From positions 2,480,001 through 2,544,000 of the forward strand of contig NZ_CP113949.1 in the NCBI RefSeq assembly GCF_026810445.1: a stretch of 64,000 nt of DNA. Direction: 5' to 3'. This DNA comes from Pseudomonas sp. BSw22131. Lineage in GTDB: Bacteria > Pseudomonadota > Gammaproteobacteria > Pseudomonadales > Pseudomonadaceae. Every line of letters starts with the position of its first letter. Positions within the stretch are counted from its first letter, which is position 1. The notes beneath the pieces are model-generated. The model made no database searches. It was not told where the DNA came from and saw nothing but the letters and a program-made list of their open reading frames with translations. Made by a program: the position numbers and the translations under genes. Of this stretch, positions 58,871 through 64,000 are shown in pieces.

Positions 58871-60292
58871 ATGATCCGAGCGTCGGTCATTTCACTGCTG
58901 TGTCTGGTGCTCGTGCCGGCCCACGCGGCTGCGCGTCCTGCCGGACCTCCTTTGGTCAGCAAGAAGACCCAGGTCAGAGACCTTCCGGCGATCCGCAGCA
59001 GCAAAGTGTTACGTGTATTGGTCAACCAGAGCCGCAACAGCTCCGGCGAAATGAAAGGCGAAGCCACCGGCATTGAATACCGCAGGCTTCAAGCGTTCGA
59101 AAGCTACCTCAACAGTCACGCCCGTGACGGCCAGAAAGTCTCGCTGAAACTCATTCCCAAAGCCAAGGATCAATTGCTCGCCGCGCTGCAACGGGGTGAA
59201 GGCGATATCGTCGCGCCCGGGGAATTGCTCGACAGCAGCGCCGCGCTAAACGTGGAAGCGACCGATCCGGTGGTCAGCGCGGTGCCGTTGGTGCTGGTCG
59301 GGGTGAAGGGCGAGCGCGGTTTCAAACATATTGAGCAGTTGTCGGGCAAAACGCTGATGCTGACCAACGGCAGTGCCGCCGATGAGGCTGTGCTGCAGTT
59401 GAACCAGCGTCTGACGTTGCGCAAATTGCCACCGGTTAAAATCGAATGGGTCGACCCCAGTCTGGCGGTTGAAGACGTCCTGGAAATGGTTCAGGCCGGC
59501 ATTTACCACCTGACGGTGGTGGAGCAGCCGATTGCCGAGCGCTGGGCGCGGATCATGCCCAAATTGCGCGTTGATCGTTCGCTGACGCTCAGCGCACACA
59601 GCGACATGAATTGGTTTGTGCGGCGCGACGCCAGCCAGTTGCACGATGCGATCAATACGTTTCTGGACACTTACAAAACCCCGGCGAATCAGGAAGTGGC
59701 GTTCCAGAAGGCCTATAAAGACCTGTATCAGGTGCACAACCCGCTGGCGCAAGGGGATCGCCAGCGGCTTGAAAGTCTGCGGCCGGTGCTGCAACGCCAC
59801 GCCGACGCGCAGAAAATGGACTGGCTGGACCTGGCTGCAATGGCGTTCAAAGAGTCCGCGCTCAACCCCGCCGCCAAGGGTGGCAGCGGCGCGACGGGTC
59901 TGTTGCAGATCACGCCCTCGGCCGCGCGCCGGGTTGGCGTCGATAATATTCACGACGTGGACGGCAACGTTCAGGCTGCATCCCGATACCTGGCGATGAT
60001 CCGCCGCAAGTTTTTCTCCAGCCCGAAAATCAATGAGCGAGAGCGCGTGGCCTTTTCGCTGGCCGCTTATAACCTGGGGCCGGAAAGGGTACAAAGCATG
60101 CGTGCTGAGGCGCGCCGACAGGGCTTGAACCCCAATCAATGGTTTTTCCAGGTTGAACGGGTCGCGATGGAGCAGGTGGGAATGGGCGTCGTCAGCTACG
60201 TTAATAGTGTGAACAAATACTATCTGGCGTACGACCAAGAGCGAGACGCGCTTGAAAGTGTTTCACCAAGGAAGATGACGAAACGGCAGTGA
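58871..60292 (+). CDS. MltF-like lytic transglycosylase
   Basis: This is a 473-residue exported protein. A signal peptide (cleavage about residue 20, PAHAAA) is followed by a solute-binding family 3-like domain (about 45-270) and a C-terminal SLT domain (about 310-450). Catalytic Glu328 is in FKESALNPAAKGGSGATGLLQITPSAARRVG, and YNLGPERV follows later. This is the MltF layout; it cleaves peptidoglycan with anhydro-product formation. GGGAG precedes the ATG. It is not in an operon. Confidence 0.88.
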   Translation: MIRASVISLLCLVLVPAHAAARPAGPPLVSKKTQVRDLPAIRSSKVLRVLVNQSRNSSGEMKGEATGIEYRRLQAFESYLNSHARDGQKVSLKLIPKAKDQLLAALQRGEGDIVAPGELLDSSAALNVEATDPVVSAVPLVLVGVKGERGFKHIEQLSGKTLMLTNGSAADEAVLQLNQRLTLRKLPPVKIEWVDPSLAVEDVLEMVQAGIYHLTVVEQPIAERWARIMPKLRVDRSLTLSAHSDMNWFVRRDASQLHDAINTFLDTYKTPANQEVAFQKAYKDLYQVHNPLAQGDRQRLESLRPVLQRHADAQKMDWLDLAAMAFKESALNPAAKGGSGATGLLQITPSAARRVGVDNIHDVDGNVQAASRYLAMIRRKFFSSPKINERERVAFSLAAYNLGPERVQSMRAEARRQGLNPNQWFFQVERVAMEQVGMGVVSYVNSVNKYYLAYDQERDALESVSPRKMTKRQ

Positions 60293-60301
60293 TCGATTGA
60301 T

Positions 60302-60353
60302 GCGATATTTATATCGCGTATTTTGCGATTCTAATATTTGTCTATTCGATTAG
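60302..60353. promoter_or_regulatory. Palindromes upstream of doxX
   Basis: A perfect palindrome GCGATA-TTTA-TATCGC (60302-60317) is followed by CTAAT (60331-60335) and ATTAG (60349-60353) 13 bases apart. The region is unusually AT-rich for this genome and lies between the transglycosylase stop and the doxX start. It could be a regulator site; no factor is suggested by the sequence. Confidence 0.5.
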
Positions 60354-60394
60354 TATGGCGCCATTCTCTCAGCTAATTACATGGATCGACTCGC

Positions 60395-60829
60395 ATGAAT
60401 ACCCAAATCAAATCCCTGCTCAACACCCGCGCTGGCTACGGCATCACCGTTTTGCGCATCCTCGTCGGCATCATCTTCATGGCCCATGGCAGCCAGAAGC
60501 TGTTTGGCCTGTTTGGCGGTTATGGCCTTGAAGGCACCGGTCAATACATGGAAAGCCTGGGCCTGACGCCGGGCTACCTGATGGCCTTGATGTCCGGCAG
60601 CGCCGAGTTCTTTGGAGGTCTGGCACTCGTGATCGGGCTGTTGGCGCGCCCGGCAGCGGTGGTGCTGATCGTAATGCTGGTGGTCGCGATTTTGTCGGTA
60701 CATATCCACAACGGCTTGTTCATGGCCAACAACGGTTACGAGTTCGCACTGGCGTTGCTCGGCGGCGCGATTGCCGTGTTGTTCGAAGGCGCGGGGCGCC
60801 TGTCGCTGGACCGCTCGATAGCGGGCTGA
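60395..60829 (+). CDS. DoxX family membrane protein
   Basis: This is a 144-residue protein with four helices. LRILVGIIFMAHGSQKLFGLFGG and SGSAEFFGGLALVIGLLARPAA are the DoxX/YphA signatures. It is an inner-membrane protein; members are linked to redox or thiol stress, and the role here is unknown. There is no strong ribosome site, but GGATCGACTCGC precedes the ATG. It is a single gene with AT-rich palindromes upstream and a terminator downstream. Confidence 0.87.
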   Translation: MNTQIKSLLNTRAGYGITVLRILVGIIFMAHGSQKLFGLFGGYGLEGTGQYMESLGLTPGYLMALMSGSAEFFGGLALVIGLLARPAAVVLIVMLVVAILSVHIHNGLFMANNGYEFALALLGGAIAVLFEGAGRLSLDRSIAG

Positions 60830-60876
60830 TCGGTTGACACCGCTTGATTGCGCAGCACCTGTCACGATGTAAAGCG

Positions 60877-60906
60877 AGGGGCCGCAGTGCGGGCCCTTTT
60901 GTTTTG
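60877..60906 (+). terminator. Terminator after doxX
   Basis: AGGG-G-CCGC-AGT-GCGG-G-CCCT with one mismatch, then TTTTGTTTTG. Confidence 0.8.
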
Positions 60907-60915
60907 TGAGCAAAT

Positions 60916-60945
60916 TTGACAAGCCCGTGGGCGCTTCTCTAGGAT
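60916..60945 (+). promoter_or_regulatory. Promoter upstream of the 102-residue gene
   Basis: TTGACA (60916-60921) and TAGGAT (60940-60945), 18-base spacer. It would give a leader of about 135 bases before the next start. Confidence 0.65.
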
Positions 60946-61086
60946 GCATTGCATTGCGCCGATTTAAACAGCTACTTGCGGGGCGCAGGAGGTCATCAAA
61001 CCGACTTCCAAATACCGCTAAAGCGCTGGTTCGGTGTTGCCTCTCACCGCTGCCCAGCGGAATTCTGAGGCTGAGACAATCACATC

Positions 61087-61395
61087 ATGAACCACCCGCG
61101 CCCCCTCGTTCGCCTGACACCCCTGGCCGGTCAATTGAGCCGTCGTAACCCGAAAATTCTGCTGGGCGGTTCCCATCAGCCGACGCTTCTGCGCTACCTC
61201 GACGGCTGGCCACGGCGTCAGAGCGGCCCGCATGCATTTCTGATTCAATTCATTGACCAGCAACAGTCCCTTGAACATTTCACCAACGATCAGTTTGATC
61301 TGGCCGTGGTGCAAGCCCCTTCAGCCGAGCGCCGTGACGAGGTGATTCGCCACCTCACCCGGATTGCCCGGCAAGGATTGATCACGCGAAGCTAG
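61087..61395 (+). CDS. Conserved hypothetical protein
   Basis: This is a 102-residue, basic cytoplasmic protein (LLRYLDGWPRRQSGPHAFLIQFIDQQQSLEHF...). There are no signal peptide, membrane helices or known domain. The first 65 residues look like an alpha/beta unit and the last 35 are helical. A promoter about 140 bases upstream supports expression, but no clear ribosome site precedes the ATG, so the start is uncertain. Confidence 0.55.
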   Translation: MNHPRPLVRLTPLAGQLSRRNPKILLGGSHQPTLLRYLDGWPRRQSGPHAFLIQFIDQQQSLEHFTNDQFDLAVVQAPSAERRDEVIRHLTRIARQGLITRS

Positions 61396-61459
61396 ATTGA
61401 GACGCCGAGCGCTCACTGCCGGCCTTGCTCGCAAAACATCTGTTTTCTGGAGTTCACCC

Positions 61460-61987
61460 ATGTTGAAAGCCCTGACGCTGTTGTTTTGCCTAAGCCTGGC
61501 CGCCTGCAGTGGCGTTGATGTAAACCACTACAGCCAGGAAAAACCCACCCTCGAACTGCGCCAGTTTTTCACCGGCCGCGTGGAAGCCTGGGGTATGTTT
61601 CAAAAGCGTTCGGGCGAGGTAGTCAAACGCTTTCACGTGAACATCGACAGCCATTCCGAAGGCGATAAGTTCGTGATGCACGAGGACTTCACCTACAGCG
61701 ACGGCACAAAGCAAACCCGTGTCTGGACTCTGCATCCGGAAGGTCCGGGCCGCTGGCGTGGAACGGCAGGGGATGTGGTGGGCGAGGCGCTGGGTGAAGT
61801 GTCCGGCAATGCGTTGCGCTGGCGCTATGTGCTGAGCCTTCCGGTGGACGACAAGGTTTATCAGGTTAACTTCGATGACTGGATGTATTTGCTGGATGAA
61901 AATACCCTGGCGAACCGTTCGTACCTCACCAAGTTCGGTTTTGAGGTAGGGCAGGTGACGTTGTTCTTCCGAAAAAAAGTTGATTGA
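61460..61987 (+). CDS. DUF3833 lipoprotein
   Basis: This is a 175-residue lipoprotein with lipobox LAAC (Cys about 16). The mature part, with HYSQEKPTLELRQFFTGRVEAWGMFQKRSG and WMYLLDENTLANRSYLTKFGFEVGQVTLFFRK, matches DUF3833. Function is unknown; it is probably an envelope protein. The ATG has a GGAG site and starts the signal peptide. It is a likely downstream partner of the 102-residue gene (64 bases between them). Confidence 0.85.
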   Translation: MLKALTLLFCLSLAACSGVDVNHYSQEKPTLELRQFFTGRVEAWGMFQKRSGEVVKRFHVNIDSHSEGDKFVMHEDFTYSDGTKQTRVWTLHPEGPGRWRGTAGDVVGEALGEVSGNALRWRYVLSLPVDDKVYQVNFDDWMYLLDENTLANRSYLTKFGFEVGQVTLFFRKKVD

Positions 61988-62330
61988 TCAGATGCAAGAG
62001 GCTGTGTTGATAAACCAGGGCGTGCGCGTCGCTCTTGCTGATCTCTTCGCGGGCAAGCGCGCTCCTACGCCCTTCGGGCAGAATCAAGAAGCCCAAGAGT
62101 GCCGCAAATCTCTGTAGGAGCGCACGAGCGACGCGAGGCCGGTGTGGGGTACGCAGCAGCCCCAAACCATACGCCTCGTTTCCATCTGGAAAACCGCATA
62201 CACAGGGATCACTGCCGCTGCGCGGCAGATCGTCCGAATGCGGCCCAGAGACAAGCCACGCTCCTGCGCCCTCCGGGCAGAACCAAAAGCTTCGCAGGCC
62301 AGCCTCGCTTCAATAAAGCGCGAGATTCGC
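61988..62330. repeat. REP sequences between DUF3833 and GNAT genes
   Basis: CGCGGGCAAGCGCGCTCCTACG at about 62048 and TGTAGGAGCGCACGAGCG at about 62114 are facing REP arms. A copy CTCCTGCGCCCTCCGGGCAGAA near 62261 repeats CTCCTACGCCCTTCGGGCAGAA near 62062. There is no supported gene in these roughly 340 bases. Confidence 0.65.
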
Positions 62331-62897
62331 TCACCCCTGAAATCCCGAGACGCCGACTTCGGGGCGATCCCTGGGCACCCGTTGCAGGTGTTCCTGCACG
62401 GTGCGGCCCGCCAGAGGGCGGATCATCATTCGTACGGTATTGATCCGTTTGCCCATCTCGATGCCCTCGCGGGTGCGGGTCTGCTGGTAGCCGAGCTTTG
62501 CCCAGAAGCGCTCTGCCTTGTGGTTGCCTTGCACCACCGCAAGGCGCATCCATTGTGCGCCGTGCTGTTGAGCCCAGCGCTCGATCTCGGCGTGAATCAA
62601 CTCAGCCTCGCCGGTACCGTGCCGGGAAGAGGCCACGATAAAGAAAGCGATGTGCCAGACCGCCGGTGCCCACAGGTCAGAGATAACCGTGACCAGCGCC
62701 GCCAGATCCCCATGCCGGTCGACATAACCCCATATCCAGCGCCTGTCGTATTCCCAGCCCTCGGGCAGCTCACCTTTGAGTTTCTCCAGCGCTTCCCCAG
62801 GTGTGAGCGGCTCGCCATTGCACGTGTGGAAATAGCCGGGATTTGCCTCGAAAAACGCCTGAACCCTGGGTTCGTCATCAAGGGGAAGGGCAACCAC
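62331..62897 (-). CDS. GNAT-family N-acetyltransferase
   Basis: This is a 188-residue acetyltransferase-fold protein. The acetyl-CoA region is around IAFFIVASSRHGTGEAELIHAEIERWA (Q/RxxGxG/A-like) and VVQGNHKAERFWAKLGYQQTRTREGIEMG, with the conserved GNHKAERFW loop. Substrate is unknown. The only in-frame start is this GTG, with no ribosome site. Five codons further up the sequence reads ATA-GAC-GAC-CTT-CAA before it, as if an ATG had become ATA, so the real start is uncertain. Confidence 0.8.
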   Translation of the reverse strand: MVALPLDDEPRVQAFFEANPGYFHTCNGEPLTPGEALEKLKGELPEGWEYDRRWIWGYVDRHGDLAALVTVISDLWAPAVWHIAFFIVASSRHGTGEAELIHAEIERWAQQHGAQWMRLAVVQGNHKAERFWAKLGYQQTRTREGIEMGKRINTVRMMIRPLAGRTVQEHLQRVPRDRPEVGVSGFQG

Positions 62898-62984
62898 TTG
62901 AAGGTCGTCTATAGGTGAAACGGGACATTACATTGTGCGCATGGGTGTGCTCCTGACGAGTGCTGCTCGAGCGCGATGTGCCGG

Positions 62985-63887
62985 TTACTTGCCCCAGGCC
63001 GCCAACGCAAACTCAACGAAATGCCTGACCTTGGGCAGGCGATAACGGTCTTGCGCGTACATCAGAAACATCGGACGGCTGGGCGGTTGATAGTCCTGCA
63101 AAAACGGCACCAGCCTGCCCGCCAGCAAGTCATCGCGGATCAGCACGTCCGGCAACATCGCCACACCCATTCCGGCAACGGCTGCCTGCCGAAGCGCCTG
63201 CGTACTGTTAACGGTCATCGGGCCTGACACCGGAATTTCCATCACGCCTTCTGGCCCGGTGAGCTTCCACAGCTTTCCCGACGCGCGCCATTCATCCCCG
63301 GCCGGATACGCAAAAGCCAGGCAGTTATGGCGCCGCAGGTCGTTGGCGTTCATCGGCGTACCGTGACGTCTCAGGTAATCGGGCGAGGCGCAGATGGTCA
63401 GCGTGTAATCCTGCAGCGGACGGGCGATCAGGTTCGAGGTTTCAGGATTGCCGAGGCGAATCGCGGCGTCAAAGCCGTGCTCCAGCAGGTCCATCACCTG
63501 ATTGCTCAGCACCACCTCAAGTTTGACCTGCGGACATTGCTGCACGAAATCACTGAGCATCGGCGCCAGCCGCTCTGCACCGAAAGCAGGGGGCGCGGTG
63601 ATGCGCAGGGTTCCGGCAGGCAGGCTCTGCGCCTGTTCGGCGAGACGGTCAGAGTCAGCGACCAGCCCCAGCACTTCTATGCAGCGGCGGTAATACTGCA
63701 CGCCAAATTCGGTGAGGTTTTGCCGCCGCGTGGTGCGTTGCAGCAGGCTGATGCCCAGTCGCTGCTCAAGCGCCTTGAGATGGTTGCCGACCATGGTTGT
63801 CGACATTTCACACTGCCGGGCCGCCGCCGTCATGCTGCCGCTTTCGACGACCTGCACAAACACCGACATCGACTGGAATACGTCCAT
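62985..63887 (-). CDS. LysR-family transcriptional regulator
   Basis: This is a 300-residue regulator. The N-terminal winged helix (about 1-60, MDVFQSMSVFVQVVESGSMTAAARQCEMSTTMVGNHLKALEQRLGISLLQRTTR pattern) is followed by a LysR substrate domain (about 90-295). It is of the AaeR/CrgA-like sub-group (NLTEFGVQYYRRC). It probably controls a divergent gene beyond the right edge; the target is unknown. The ATG is preferred to a longer frame because the family begins at the MDVF helix. Confidence 0.9.
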   Translation of the reverse strand: MDVFQSMSVFVQVVESGSMTAAARQCEMSTTMVGNHLKALEQRLGISLLQRTTRRQNLTEFGVQYYRRCIEVLGLVADSDRLAEQAQSLPAGTLRITAPPAFGAERLAPMLSDFVQQCPQVKLEVVLSNQVMDLLEHGFDAAIRLGNPETSNLIARPLQDYTLTICASPDYLRRHGTPMNANDLRRHNCLAFAYPAGDEWRASGKLWKLTGPEGVMEIPVSGPMTVNSTQALRQAAVAGMGVAMLPDVLIRDDLLAGRLVPFLQDYQPPSRPMFLMYAQDRYRLPKVRHFVEFALAAWGK

Positions 63888-64000
63888 TATCAAGGCCTGC
63901 TTTAAAGACACTGAAGAAAAGCCATCTTTATACACCAGCGCGGGCTGACGATACTCCTCGTACATCCACGAAGGAGCGCACGACATGGCCGCCAATTGCC

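Overview
The window is a stretch of Pseudomonas chromosome, most likely from the fluorescens/syringae side of the genus. Evidence for this is the GC-rich coding, the sdhCDAB-sucAB-lpdG-sucCD cluster divergent from gltA, the fabAB/hybrid-kinase/gpsA/sixA block (the order recalled for P. aeruginosa PA1609-PA1624), kdpFABC-DE, tgpA, and many GTAGGAGC-type REP sequences. No tRNA, rRNA, CRISPR array or prophage was seen. Nearly everything is core metabolism, so the unusual signals are mostly in RNA, repeats and decaying genes.

Layout. 0.2-7.5 kb: etfBA, a solute-binding protein, a lipoprotein/OmpA-lipoprotein pair, a MocR-type regulator, a lipoprotein, a cysteine-cluster protein and a START-domain protein. 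7.5-20.7 kb: citrate synthase (minus strand) facing the TCA block for succinate dehydrogenase, 2-oxoglutarate dehydrogenase and succinyl-CoA synthetase. Structured leaders lie before sucA and sucC, and a REP-like inverted repeat lies between sucB and lpdG. 21-26.8 kb: branched-chain amino acid carrier, a small lipoprotein, htpG with a clear sigma-32 promoter, dienelactone hydrolase, pirin. 26.9-30.8 kb (minus): fabB, fabA and a PA1611-like hybrid kinase. 31-37.9 kb: gpsA, DUF4389, sixA, thioesterase, two coupled alpha/beta hydrolases, DUF4892 protein, AI-2E-family permease. 37.9-39.2 kb (minus): a two-component system in ruins, with a frameshifted regulator and a kinase cut off inside its second membrane region and joined to an EF-hand remnant. 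39.5-47.6 kb: the complete kdpFABC potassium pump and kdpDE sensor. 47.6-49.7 kb: a tandem REPIN array split by a dead IS1182-family element. 49.7-57 kb: patatin-like protein, lipoprotein, moxR-DUF58-tgpA transglutaminase operon, CHAD protein, acyl-CoA thioesterase. 57-64 kb: small membrane protein, TatD, MltF-like transglycosylase, DoxX, two small proteins, GNAT and LysR.

How the genes work together. The TCA genes form a near-continuous transcription unit from sdhC to sucD in which internal structured RNA regions probably set expression of the sub-operons. ETF feeds beta-oxidation and amino-acid-oxidation electrons to the quinone pool, alongside succinate dehydrogenase. fabAB make unsaturated fatty acids and gpsA makes the glycerol-phosphate backbone for phospholipids. 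kdpDE-kdpFABC is a self-contained potassium-limitation module. The tgpA cluster and the lytic transglycosylase belong to envelope maintenance.

No convincing new multi-gene system was found. The observations most worth following are the A7 run that breaks the expected sdhC start, the three-tier RNA structure after etfA, the two TCA leader RNAs, the REPIN array with its insertion element, the promoter-overlapping palindrome before kdpF, and the ruined two-component system.
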